Source of the DNA: Nitrospirota bacterium
GTDB taxonomy: Bacteria > Nitrospirota > Thermodesulfovibrionia > Thermodesulfovibrionales > JdFR-88
NCBI GenBank assembly: GCA_021789935.1
Contig: JAJYIR010000016.1
Coordinates: forward strand, 1 to 56,555
DNA length: 56,555 bases
Reading direction: 5' to 3'
The position numbers were made by a program, and so were the translations under genes. The notes beneath the pieces are model-generated. The model worked only from the letters and a program-made list of their open reading frames with translations, made no database searches and had not been told where the DNA came from. Below are positions 33,521 through 42,101 of the stretch, one piece after another; the stretch's first letter is position 1; every line of letters starts with the position of its first letter.

Positions 33521-36500
33521 CTACTTTTCCTCCCTGACATGAAGGAGCCTCTCCACCGGGGGAGGAGATGTAAGCAGCGACAAACCGGCCGCCGTGGGCG
33601 GCATGCCTTCGAAGGCGGATGTCTTCCTGCCGCCGGCCGCTGTTAAAGACGTGGAGAGATTTATCTGCTGGATGCTCCCCGTGGAGACCTGCAGCAGGGC
33701 GTTGCCCAACGGCGCCATGGCCCCCGTCAGAGCGGCCCCGTTGCTGTAATTGACAACCCATAGAAAGCTTTTGCCGCCAACCCCGCACTGCTCGTTATAC
33801 GGTTTATAGGTTGTGAAATAAACCGCGCCTGTGACCGTGGAATCAGGGTCCGTAATTACCCTTTCGGCCCCGTAAGTGTCCGTCATATTGACGGTGTTGT
33901 TGTTCGCCGGGTCCCCGACGGTCTCCGGATAGGTGTAATTGCCGGCAGGGTCCAGGTTTATATACCAGCCGTTCGGGTTGGTTGTGCCGGCGGTGGATGT
34001 TGTGCTGACCTGGCCCAGGCTGCTCGTGCCGATGTACGGGGCGGGGCAGGAAGACGCAAAGAGCGTTACATTGCCCTGATAGCACGGATCCGGTACGCCG
34101 AAGATGCTCCTTTGGCCGCTCAGGTCGTCCACCTGGGGGGTGAGCGAGGCGTCCGAGTAGAAATATCTGCCAGTGCCGAAATAAAGCCAGAGCTTGTTCG
34201 TATTGTTGTCCTGCAGCCTGGCAACACTGGCCGTTACGGGCCCTATGCCGTCTATCACCTGCCCGTACGTCCACTGCGTGGGGTCCGGGTTGCCCTGGGC
34301 GTCGACATATGCCTTGGCATTTGCACCGGCCGTAACTATTCGTTCAACTCCTCCCTGTTCCCATGTCTTGCTGCCGTCGTCCCGGACATAGCCCGCATAA
34401 AGGGAGTCGTCCTGGTAGTTGGGCAGGCCGTTCAGCAGGCCGGAGTCGTTAGTGGCATTGAAGAGGTCCCCGGAAAACGCGTTCTGTATGCCGGTATCGA
34501 TGGTCTTTACAAGCTGGCCGGTCTCCAGGTCCAGGACAAAATACTCCAGGTCCTGGTCCGAGTGGCCCAGCATCTGGTGGTTTGTGGTTTCCATGGGGCC
34601 TGTTGGCCCGGAGCCGAAGACGACGAACCAGCGCCCGTTCTTGGAGATGTCCGGAGAGAAATTGGGGCTGGTCCCTGTGGTGGCGTCTATGCGGACAATC
34701 GCGGGTCCGGACGTGGCGAAACCCAGGTTCGGGTTTGTAAACTCCCACAAAAGCTTGGGGTTGTTCTCATCCGTTACGTCCAGGGCGAAGTAGGAGGAAT
34801 ATCCCACCGGGCTTCCTCCTACGCTGACGGGCGTCGTAACGCAATCGGAGCAGTTCGTGGGGTTGCTGGTGGAGCAGCAGCTTGTGCTGGAGCTGGTTGC
34901 CCCGCCCTGGCGCATCCCGCCTATGAGAATGGTCCTCCAACTGGACTCCTCCCTGGTGCAGTTCCAGTAATTGGAGGCGGTGCAGTCCGAGGGCTCGCCT
35001 ATGCTTGCGTCAAAGACGTATGGGGTTAGGTCCACGCTGTAAATATGGCAGTAGTTGGGGTCTGCAATGTATTTCAGGTACGGAAGAACGTTTTCCGGGA
35101 TGAAGGCCCACCTCTCAACCCCAAGGTTGGAGCCCGTCAACTGGGCCTTTGTGTTCCCGTCATTCAAAAGGGTGAGGGTGCCAAGTTTGAAGGCATGCAG
35201 CATTCCGTCATTGCCGCCTACGTAGACGGTGCCCCTGCTGGTATAAGTGGTTGAATTTATGTATTGCGAATAGGTGGCGTCACCGTAAACAGAATCGTAA
35301 TTGGAAAGCGGCACGGAAGCCACGATCCTGGGGGTGGAATTAAGTATGTCTCCCAGCTTCCAGACATTGGTGTTTTCGTTCGCCCCGCCGTTGACTATAA
35401 TGGAGACCGTCCTGTCCCTGTAATCGTCAATGCCGTCGTTGTCCGGGTCGTATCCGGGCAGGTCGTACCCCTCCGTCCACTGGATCACGCTTGTGGCGCC
35501 GTTTGTGATGCCGGTGGTGCCCAGATATGGGTCCAGCGTGGCGGCGGTGGTGTTGTTGATGCCCGTGCCGAACGCCATCATGTTGTCGGACGCGCTGTTT
35601 TGGCCCGGCACGTTCGTATAAATGGTCCTGGAGGAAGGGTCCTGGCTCCACAACTGCAAGCCGGCCTCCCACAGGTCCATAAGCTGCTCAAAATAAATTG
35701 GCGGGGTGACCTCCGCGCCCTCCGTCCCGTCGCTTTTGGACAGGAACCTGTCGGCCATGGTGCGGCCCTTGGTCTGGTCGAAATAAAGCTGCGCCATATC
35801 GTCGTCGGTGAGGGTGAGGGTCTTGTCCTGGTCCGTGTCTTCCAGTATGGAGCTGTTTTTGAAAAACGGGTCTATGTAATACCACAGGTTCTGCATGGAG
35901 CCGGTCCAGTCTATGACGTCGTTCATGAAGCTGCGCCTGGGGTAGAAAACGGCCTGCACTAAATTCGCGCCGCTTCCCTGCCCGGACGCGAGGACCGAGG
36001 CCGCCGTTCCGGAGGACACCCTTTTGAGCATCGCGGAAAGCGCGTTGGTCAGCGCATTTTCGATGTCCTGGCCATCGGAGGCCTCAAAATAGTTGTCCGG
36101 CTCGCCGGACCCATTCGTGCTCCACTCCTGTTCGTCCCCGGGGGTTGGCTTGTAATCGCCGTTATTGTCGACGAACCCCCCGTTTATTGATGCATATTTC
36201 AGGAGCGTGGAGCTGTAGCCATGCCCGAAGGCAAAAACGGTGTAAAGGCTTATGCTATTGATGCCCCCGGGGTTATTGGGCTGGTCCTGCCGTATATCGT
36301 CAGCCGTGCCTCCTACGCCTGCGGGGTTGCCGTCGTGCATCCAGAGGGCCACGGACTCCAGACCGGCCGCGGTGTTCCCCGCGGAGCAGGACTCGAAAGA
36401 TGGCTCGGCCGGATACAGGATGGTACCTGACGGGCAGATACCGCCTGCCGGAGCGCTGCCGTCCGAGCATACGGCGGGGCAGCTGCCGGTGAGCGTACCA

Positions 36501-37735
36501 TTGCCCAGATCGCCCGTGTTCGTGCAAACAAACGGCGACCGCTGCGCGGCATAGCTCAGTATGGAAGATGGTATCTCTCCGTCCTCGCATGGCTCGCCGT
36601 CCGTGACAAGCAGGACGAAATTCTGCGAGCATTTCGGGTACTGGGTCTGCCCACCGCTCCCGTAGTTGTAAGGATCGTCGTTAGAGTTGACAGAATATTT
36701 GCCGCCCGTGAAATTGGGGCCCGGCCCGGGGCTTGGCAACTGGTTGAAATAGTTGGATACCTGGCCGAAATAGCCCGCCACCTCGAAAAGGGCCTCCGCC
36801 AGCGGCGTGTTTGATGTAGGCTGTGTGTTGTTTATCTGGTTTATGATGGAGGACAGGCTCTGTCCCGAAACGTTAACCACCACCTGCGCCCCGTCTCCGT
36901 TGCCGTTGCCGTTCGGGGGCTCGTTCCACGGCGACCCGAAGGTAGCCAGGCCCACCCTTGCCCTCGCCCCAACAACCTTTTGGAGGACCCCTTCCACCCC
37001 CACGGGGACCCTGACCTTAACGCTGAATGTCTGCACGTTGCCCCAGCCATAACCGTTGTTCTGCTGTACGGTGAACTGGCCGTAGGAAGATGTTACGACC
37101 GACTGAAACCTGGTGTTGGAGCCGCTGTAAGGGGTATAGTCTCCCGGCTCCGATACCTGCTTCCACGCCCCCCTTATAGTGGAATCGAGCCCAAGCCCAA
37201 CCAGCCTGTCATAACCGCTGCCGTCGGTGCCGCCATTTTTACCGCATCCCTTCCCGCCATCGCACAATCCCCCGGTCAGGGCCTTCCGCGATACGTCCAT
37301 CTCCCGCATCGTGAGCCAGTTGAGGAAGTTGCCATCCCAGTCGCTGGATGAGTTCGGGTTGGTAATGCTGCTGCCTATGGTGGGATTGACGGGGCCGGCA
37401 GGATCGGGAATAAACCTGTTGCTTGAGTACTGGTACCAGGCGTTGGAATCGAAATAGCCGTAATAGGACGTCGAGGGATTAAACTGGGTGCACGGGGAAG
37501 CGGAGCTCGAACAGTCGTTACCAGTGTCCCTGTATGCGTAATTGTAAAAGCTGCCGGAGTTGTCCAGAAGTATCATTATGTTGGGCGAAACGTTCTGGAC
37601 AACATAGGAAGGCACGCTGCAATAGTCGTTCATCTGGGGCGCGGCCTGCGCTCCCGAAGCGAAGGCGGCGGCAAGAACTGCCGCCAAAAGCAGACTGCAA
37701 CCGTTTGTTATCAGCTTTTTTTGTTTTTTTCTCAT
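33521..37735 (-). CDS. pilY1: PilY1/PilC-family pilus tip adhesin
   Basis: From ATG 37735, one base after the previous stop, the protein has 1404 residues and a signal peptide. The N-terminal half holds a von Willebrand A-like domain with a MIDAS-like DNSGS (NIMILLDNSGSFYNY). Cys- and Asn-rich sections follow. The C-terminal half (about residues 750-1390) is the PilY1 beta-propeller with GGNDGMLHAFK and VFGSGPTGP. Loops such as DPDNDGIDDYRD and DTDQDKTLTLTDDD look like calcium sites, which in PilY1 control pilus retraction. PilY1 caps the pilus, works with the minor pilins encoded downstream and can sense surfaces. Confidence 0.92.
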   Translation of the reverse strand: MRKKQKKLITNGCSLLLAAVLAAAFASGAQAAPQMNDYCSVPSYVVQNVSPNIMILLDNSGSFYNYAYRDTGNDCSSSASPCTQFNPSTSYYGYFDSNAWYQYSSNRFIPDPAGPVNPTIGSSITNPNSSSDWDGNFLNWLTMREMDVSRKALTGGLCDGGKGCGKNGGTDGSGYDRLVGLGLDSTIRGAWKQVSEPGDYTPYSGSNTRFQSVVTSSYGQFTVQQNNGYGWGNVQTFSVKVRVPVGVEGVLQKVVGARARVGLATFGSPWNEPPNGNGNGDGAQVVVNVSGQSLSSIINQINNTQPTSNTPLAEALFEVAGYFGQVSNYFNQLPSPGPGPNFTGGKYSVNSNDDPYNYGSGGQTQYPKCSQNFVLLVTDGEPCEDGEIPSSILSYAAQRSPFVCTNTGDLGNGTLTGSCPAVCSDGSAPAGGICPSGTILYPAEPSFESCSAGNTAAGLESVALWMHDGNPAGVGGTADDIRQDQPNNPGGINSISLYTVFAFGHGYSSTLLKYASINGGFVDNNGDYKPTPGDEQEWSTNGSGEPDNYFEASDGQDIENALTNALSAMLKRVSSGTAASVLASGQGSGANLVQAVFYPRRSFMNDVIDWTGSMQNLWYYIDPFFKNSSILEDTDQDKTLTLTDDDMAQLYFDQTKGRTMADRFLSKSDGTEGAEVTPPIYFEQLMDLWEAGLQLWSQDPSSRTIYTNVPGQNSASDNMMAFGTGINNTTAATLDPYLGTTGITNGATSVIQWTEGYDLPGYDPDNDGIDDYRDRTVSIIVNGGANENTNVWKLGDILNSTPRIVASVPLSNYDSVYGDATYSQYINSTTYTSRGTVYVGGNDGMLHAFKLGTLTLLNDGNTKAQLTGSNLGVERWAFIPENVLPYLKYIADPNYCHIYSVDLTPYVFDASIGEPSDCTASNYWNCTREESSWRTILIGGMRQGGATSSSTSCCSTSNPTNCSDCVTTPVSVGGSPVGYSSYFALDVTDENNPKLLWEFTNPNLGFATSGPAIVRIDATTGTSPNFSPDISKNGRWFVVFGSGPTGPMETTNHQMLGHSDQDLEYFVLDLETGQLVKTIDTGIQNAFSGDLFNATNDSGLLNGLPNYQDDSLYAGYVRDDGSKTWEQGGVERIVTAGANAKAYVDAQGNPDPTQWTYGQVIDGIGPVTASVARLQDNNTNKLWLYFGTGRYFYSDASLTPQVDDLSGQRSIFGVPDPCYQGNVTLFASSCPAPYIGTSSLGQVSTTSTAGTTNPNGWYINLDPAGNYTYPETVGDPANNNTVNMTDTYGAERVITDPDSTVTGAVYFTTYKPYNEQCGVGGKSFLWVVNYSNGAALTGAMAPLGNALLQVSTGSIQQINLSTSLTAAGGRKTSAFEGMPPTAAGLSLLTSPPPVERLLHVREEK

Positions 37736-37736
37736 T

Positions 37737-38117
37737 TTACTGGACCACCAGATTTTCATAGACAATAATCCGGTTCAAAACCCCGTCACTCAGAAAGAGC
37801 TTTATCTCCCTGCCCCTGATGAACTGGGCCGGAGAGCTGGCCTGCCCTCTTTCGTTCAGGACCGGGACCCCGGAGAAAACATAATATTGCCCGGCAACCT
37901 CGACGGCCCGGGGTGTCACGTTCTCTATGTGTCCTTCTATCAAAACAGTCCTGTCCTGCCGCTGCCATCCCTGCTCATGGGCATTTTTCGCCTTCCTCAC
38001 AGCTGCGGCCGCCGGCCCGCATGAGAGCGCCACAGCAAAAGCAAATAAAAACAAAATAAGGAAGCACACCGTAAGGCCGGGGGGAAACTTAAGAAACCAA
38101 AACCGCTTTTTTGTCAT
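37737..38117 (-). CDS. Small exported protein, first gene of the pilus operon
   Basis: This 126-residue protein has an N-terminal signal or anchor (LTVCFLILFLFAFAVALSCG) and a short beta-rich C-terminal domain (RTVLIEGHIENVTPRAVEVA and REIKLFL). A family name escapes me. It begins 19 bp after the predicted sigma-54 start site with AAAGGAG upstream and ends 1 bp before pilY1. It is probably a periplasmic helper of pilus assembly, by context only. Confidence 0.7.
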   Translation of the reverse strand: MTKKRFWFLKFPPGLTVCFLILFLFAFAVALSCGPAAAAVRKAKNAHEQGWQRQDRTVLIEGHIENVTPRAVEVAGQYYVFSGVPVLNERGQASSPAQFIRGREIKLFLSDGVLNRIIVYENLVVQ

Positions 38118-38146
38118 CAGTCAATAAAACTCCTTTGTAAATAGAA

Positions 38147-38162
38147 AGCAAGAAGCGGGCCC
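38147..38162 (-). promoter_or_regulatory. Candidate sigma-54 promoter of the pilus operon
   Basis: On the minus strand GGGCCCGCTTCTTGCT contains GG, exactly ten bases, then GC, with a perfect TTGCT at -12 (consensus TGGCACG-N4-TTGCW). The start point would lie near 38136, just before the ribosome-binding site of the first pilus-operon gene. A divergent NtrC-family activator gene and an upstream palindrome strengthen the call. The very short leader is a weak point. Confidence 0.55.
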
Positions 38163-38205
38163 TTTTTAAAATCCTTGAAAATCAGCATATTGAGTTTTAT
38201 ATTAC

Positions 38206-38252
38206 CCATAAACTATGTAATCCGTTACATAGTTTATGGAATCCGTTACATA
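38206..38252. promoter_or_regulatory. Perfect 15-bp palindrome plus direct repeat, candidate enhancer
   Basis: CCATAAACTATGTAA (38206-38220), four bases, then TTACATAGTTTATGG (38225-38239) is a perfect inverted repeat. TCCGTTACATA occurs at 38221-38231 and again at 38242-38252, spaced 21 bp (two helical turns). The centre lies about 86 bp upstream of the predicted sigma-54 start, a typical distance for an NtrC-type enhancer. It could instead serve the divergent kinase operon, or both. Confidence 0.65.
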
Positions 38253-38399
38253 CCTGCGCCTTTTTTCCTTTTTCCCCTTCGGCCGTAAATTCCCGCGGGA
38301 TAAACCGCGGAATCCATTTTAACAGTGATCAAAAAATAAATGCACATTACGTCATTACGCCGGGAAACGGCTTCCATCTTTATGATAAAATACGGTGGA

Positions 38400-39635
38400 A
38401 TGATGAAAATCGGCAAATCCCGCCACTCGCTTGCGGGAAAACTGATCCTTTCGGTCAGCTCGGTCATGACTTTCTGCAGTCTAATCTTCGGGCTACTGTT
38501 CATACACTTCGAGCAGCGGCTTCTGTTTAAAGCGGGCGTCCACTCGGCCGAGGTGGTACGCATAATGCACTCCGACATGGTTTCGATAATACTTGCATGC
38601 GTGCTTTTTGTCCTGGGCATATCAGTCTTCCTCTGCGTCATCCTTTATGTGCTTGTCTCAAAACCCGTTGCGAAACTGGAGGCCGGCATGATGAGAATTG
38701 CCAAAGGAGACCTGGACGAGCCCATAAACATAAACACCAGGGACGAGATGGGGCTTCTGGCAAACATATTCAACTCAATGGCGAAAGACATGAAGCGCTA
38801 CAGGCAGGATATGGAGAACTGGACCCATACCCTGGAGGACGAGGTAAAGAAAAAGGCGCAGGAGATAATAAAAACGCAGGATGAGCTCATTAACACCGAA
38901 AAGCTGGCCTCCCTTGGAAGGATGGCGGCAGGCATAGCGCACGAGCTGAACAGCCCGCTGACGGGCGTGGTGACTTTCGCCCACCTGCTTAAGGAGCGCA
39001 CCCCGGAGGCGGACGCCCAGGCCCATGAGGACCTCCAGGTGATCATAGAGCAGGCCGAAAGGTGCTCGAAAATAATAAAAGGGCTGCTGGGCTTCTCCCG
39101 GAGGACCGGTTTTGAGATGGCGGAGATAAACCTGAACGCCCTGCTTGAAACCACCGTGGCGATGATAAGGCACCAGGCACGTTTTTACAATATCAACTTC
39201 ACACTTGAGTTTGCCCACGGGCTGCCCTCGGTCCTCGCAGACCCAAACCAGATACAGCAGGTTTTTTTAAACATGCTTCTGAACGCCTCCGACGCCATGA
39301 ACGAAAAAGGCGCCATCAGCATTATCACAAGACCTCTTAATGTTGAGGGGAAGGAAATCATAGAGACCGAGTTCAGCGATTCGGGACCGGGCATTCCGGA
39401 GACCAATATCGGGAAGATATTCGAGCCTTTCTTCACCACCAAACCCGTGGGAAAGGGGACCGGGCTTGGGCTTTCCGTCAGCTACGGCATCATTAAAAAG
39501 CACGGAGGGGACATCCTGGTAAAAAGCGGGGCCGGCAATGGCGCCAGCTTCTTCATAAGGCTTCCGGTACAGAGAAAAGGAGAGTGGAGAAATGCACAAA
39601 TCGGCGAGTCAAAAACAAAAAATCCTGGCAATTGA
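38400..39635 (+). CDS. Membrane sensor histidine kinase (PilS-like context)
   Basis: Two membrane helices (about 11-35 and 58-80) enclose a very short external loop. A HAMP domain (VSKPVAKLEAGMMRIAKGDL), a HisKA domain with phospho-acceptor His181 (MAAGIAHELNSPLTG) and an HATPase domain (NQIQQVFLNMLLNASDAM, GPGIPE, GTGLGLSVSYGII) follow. The frame opens at 38340; I use the ATG at 38400, preceded by GGTGGA. The small sensor loop suggests it senses the membrane or a pilin-like partner. It probably phosphorylates the two receivers encoded next. Confidence 0.9.
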   Translation: MMKIGKSRHSLAGKLILSVSSVMTFCSLIFGLLFIHFEQRLLFKAGVHSAEVVRIMHSDMVSIILACVLFVLGISVFLCVILYVLVSKPVAKLEAGMMRIAKGDLDEPININTRDEMGLLANIFNSMAKDMKRYRQDMENWTHTLEDEVKKKAQEIIKTQDELINTEKLASLGRMAAGIAHELNSPLTGVVTFAHLLKERTPEADAQAHEDLQVIIEQAERCSKIIKGLLGFSRRTGFEMAEINLNALLETTVAMIRHQARFYNINFTLEFAHGLPSVLADPNQIQQVFLNMLLNASDAMNEKGAISIITRPLNVEGKEIIETEFSDSGPGIPETNIGKIFEPFFTTKPVGKGTGLGLSVSYGIIKKHGGDILVKSGAGNGASFFIRLPVQRKGEWRNAQIGESKTKNPGN

Positions 39636-40002
39636 TGACGAGGAGATCGTCAGGAAGAGCTGCGAGAGGATCCTCCGGCCCGCCGGCTACGATATTGACA
39701 CATCCGCGGACGGAATGAGCGCCCTCAGGATGATAGGGGCCAAGAAATATGATCTGGTGCTGACGGACTTGAAGATGCCCAACATGGACGGCCTGGAGGT
39801 GATGGCGGCGATAAAAAAAAGTCTCCCAAGCGCCAAGGTAATCATAGTAACCGGATACAGTACGCTTGACAATGCCGTAAAGGCCACATTGACGGGCGCT
39901 TACAACTACATAGAGAAGCCCTTCAGCCCGGAATCCCTTCTGTCCGTCGTGAGGGAAGCGCTCAAGGAAAAGGTTGTAAATGGCGAAAATCCTTGTCCTT
40001 GA
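39592..40002 (+). CDS. Stand-alone response-regulator receiver
   Basis: The 136-residue CheY-like protein has the acidic pair at residues 15-16, phospho-acceptor Asp59 (LVLTDLKMPNMDG), conserved Thr in VTGYST and Lys in YIEKPFSP. No output domain is present. Its start overlaps the kinase by 44 bp and has GGAG upstream. It may act as a phosphate sink or relay between the kinase and the NtrC-family protein that follows with a 23-bp overlap. Confidence 0.92.
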   Translation: MHKSASQKQKILAIDDEEIVRKSCERILRPAGYDIDTSADGMSALRMIGAKKYDLVLTDLKMPNMDGLEVMAAIKKSLPSAKVIIVTGYSTLDNAVKATLTGAYNYIEKPFSPESLLSVVREALKEKVVNGENPCP

Positions 40003-41611
40003 CGACGAGGAGATAATAAGAAAAAGCGTCCGGCGCGTCCTGGAGCCTGCCGGTTATTGGGTGAAGACCTCGGCAAGCCCCAAAGAGGCCCTTTCATTCG
40101 CCGGCACTTTCTCGGTTGACGTTGTCCTTTCAGACCTGAAGATGCCGGAGATGGATGGGATCGAATTCCTGAAACGTGTAAAGGAAATATCTCCCCAAAC
40201 CGAGGTCATAATAATCACGGGCTACGGCACGGTGCCCGGCGCCGTGGCCGCCCTTCGCTACGGGGCCTACGATTACATAGAAAAACCCATAAACCCCGAA
40301 GATCTGCTGCTGACCGTAAAGCGGTGCCTGGAGCGGAAAAAGCTGCTCTCTGAAAACCTGAGGCTAAAGCGGGAGGTCAGGGAGCTCTACAGCCTTGAAA
40401 ATATGGTTGGAAGCTCGGCGCCGATGCAAAGGGTGTTCGAGCTCGTCTCCACTGTGGCCGGGGTGGACAGCACCGTTTTGATAACCGGGGAGTCCGGCAC
40501 GGGGAAGGAGCTGGTGGCCAGGGCCATACACTTCAACAGCCCCCGCAGAGAAGGACCGTTCATGGTCATAGACTGCATGACCATACCGGAGTCCATCATG
40601 GAAAGCGAGCTTTTCGGCCATATGAAGGGCTCGTTCACCGGGGCCGACGCCACCCAAAAAGGGCTGATAGAGCTCGCCGGAGGGGGCACGCTTTTTTTCG
40701 ATGAGATCGGCAACCTGCCGCTTCAGCTGCAGGCGAAACTGCTGCGCGTGCTCCAGGAAAAAGAGTACAGGCCGGTCGGGGGAAGACAAACCATGGCCGC
40801 CGACGTGAGGTTCATCGCCGCCACGAACCGCGACCTGTTTGAGCTGGTCAGAAACGGGGAATTCAGGGAGGATTTCTATTACCGCCTGAACGTCTTCCCG
40901 TTGAGGGTCCCTCCCCTGCGCGACCGCCGGGACGACATCCCCGCGCTTGCCCATCATTTTCTGAAAAAATATTCGGACCGGACAGGAAAGGACGTGGAGT
41001 TCATATCGGCCCAGGCCATGAGGCTGCTCATGGGCCACAATTGGCCGGGTAACGTACGTGAGCTTGAAAACGCCGTCCACCGGGCGGTCGTGCTTGCCCG
41101 CTCCAAGACCATCGGAGAAAGGGAGATATTGATGGAGGGAGGCGAACCCTCCGCAGCCGGAGTCGCCTCTACCCCTGAGCCTCTTTTCCCTCACCCCAGC
41201 CCCTCTCCCAAAGGTAGAGGGGAGAAAGCCGGGGAGCCACTGAAATCCGGAGAGCAAGGGGCGAAGCGGAGGGGGGGGGAGGGAAGCGGCGATGAAACAG
41301 TTGACGAGCCAGAGGGAACGCGGGCAAGGAAAACGATCCGGGAAGAGCCGGGATTATGCGCACCTGAAACGGCTGAAGCCGCTTTAGTTGGACCGGAAAA
41401 AACAAAAACCCCGAAGACGCTCACGGAGTTTTTGGCGGAAAAAAAGAGGTTAAGACGCGAGGCCGCCAGCAGCTTGGAACGCGCTTTCGTCCTTGAGGCC
41501 CTGGAGAGAAACGGCTGGAATGTAACTCGCGCTGCCGGCGAGGTGGGGATGGAGAGGACCAGCATGCATGCGCTTATAAGGAAACACGGGTTAAAGGAAG
41601 AGAAGGAGTAA
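39980..41611 (+). CDS. NtrC-family sigma-54 activator with an inserted low-complexity linker
   Basis: The 543-residue protein has a receiver (Asp52 in VVLSDLKMP), an AAA+ domain with Walker A GESGTGKELVA, the sigma-54 contact loop KGSFTGADA, Walker B TLFFDEIGN and the arginine-finger region, and a C-terminal Fis-type HTH (VTRAAGEVGMERTSMHALIRKHGL). Between AAA+ and HTH is a linker of about 100 residues rich in Pro, Gly, Glu and Lys. Part of it is a translated intergenic-type repeat (41186-41240). It is the obvious candidate to activate the divergent pilus operon (PilR-like), by context. Confidence 0.92.
   Translation: MAKILVLDDEEIIRKSVRRVLEPAGYWVKTSASPKEALSFAGTFSVDVVLSDLKMPEMDGIEFLKRVKEISPQTEVIIITGYGTVPGAVAALRYGAYDYIEKPINPEDLLLTVKRCLERKKLLSENLRLKREVRELYSLENMVGSSAPMQRVFELVSTVAGVDSTVLITGESGTGKELVARAIHFNSPRREGPFMVIDCMTIPESIMESELFGHMKGSFTGADATQKGLIELAGGGTLFFDEIGNLPLQLQAKLLRVLQEKEYRPVGGRQTMAADVRFIAATNRDLFELVRNGEFREDFYYRLNVFPLRVPPLRDRRDDIPALAHHFLKKYSDRTGKDVEFISAQAMRLLMGHNWPGNVRELENAVHRAVVLARSKTIGEREILMEGGEPSAAGVASTPEPLFPHPSPSPKGRGEKAGEPLKSGEQGAKRRGGEGSGDETVDEPEGTRARKTIREEPGLCAPETAEAALVGPEKTKTPKTLTEFLAEKKRLRREAASSLERAFVLEALERNGWNVTRAAGEVGMERTSMHALIRKHGLKEEKE
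41186..41240 (+). repeat. Palindromic repeat inserted in the activator gene
   Basis: CCCTCACCCCAGCCCCTCTC and the following AAAGGTAGAGGGG form an imperfect hairpin (CCCCTCT / AGAGGGG). The text is of the kind that occurs as scattered intergenic repeats in many bacteria. Here it is in frame, encodes FPHPSPSPKGRGEK and lies in the interdomain linker, where an insertion would be tolerated. Confidence 0.7.
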
Positions 41612-41645
41612 TTGTGATGTTATTCCCGCTTGCCTCATATTCGCT

Positions 41646-41790
41646 ATTCCCGCGCAGGCGGGAATCCATTCTAAACAAAGATTCTAAAGTGGATGCCCGA
41701 CTAATACCTCGGGCATGACGCCTCCTCTTTGACACGCTTTAATTTTTGTCCGTCATTCCCGCATGTCTTTAGCGGGAATCCATTTACGCC
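41646..41790. repeat. Cluster of palindromic repeats after the activator gene
   Basis: Three elements sit in a row: ATTCCCGC-GCAG-GCGGGAAT (41646-41665); ATGCCCGA, 9 bases, TCGGGCAT (about 41692-41718); and CATTCCCGC, 8 bases, GCGGGAATCCATTTA (about 41755-41786). All fit one loose consensus, CAT-T/G-CCCG, short loop, CGGG-A/C-ATCCA. The last abuts the 3' end of the GIY-YIG gene. Confidence 0.8.
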
Positions 41791-42077
41791 GTTATGGTTT
41801 CATATAGATCCGCCCATTCGGGATTATGCTCCTCAATGAGCCTGAGCTTCCATGCCCTGCTCCATTTCTTCATCTGTTTTTCTCTCAATATCGCTGTTTC
41901 GGCATCCCTTGCAACCTCATAATAAACAAGCCGGTGTACTTCGTATTTTTTCGTGAAGCCCTCGACCATGCCGTTTTTATGCTCATAAATCCTTTTAGGA
42001 AGATTCGAGGTTACACCGATGTACAAGGTCCCCCTTTTTTGGCTCGACAGAATGTAAATGTAAAAGTTCTCTTTCAT
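41784..42077 (-). CDS. GIY-YIG nuclease family protein (UPF0213-like)
   Basis: This 97-residue single-domain protein starts at ATG 42077. The open frame continues upstream only through repeat DNA. It has FYIYILSSQKRGTLYIGVTS (the GIY-YIG-like YIY...YIG pair), the catalytic-type Arg in LPKRIYEHKNG, and Glu in ILREKQMKKWSRAWKLRLIE. The family contains DNA strand-breaking nucleases; the role of the small stand-alone type is unknown. The gene is bracketed by inverted copies of the palindromic repeat, the nearer lying 25 bp upstream of the ATG, so the two may move together. Confidence 0.88.
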   Translation of the reverse strand: MKENFYIYILSSQKRGTLYIGVTSNLPKRIYEHKNGMVEGFTKKYEVHRLVYYEVARDAETAILREKQMKKWSRAWKLRLIEEHNPEWADLYETITA

Positions 42078-42101
42078 ATGTGCAGATATTATAAGGTAAT
42101 T

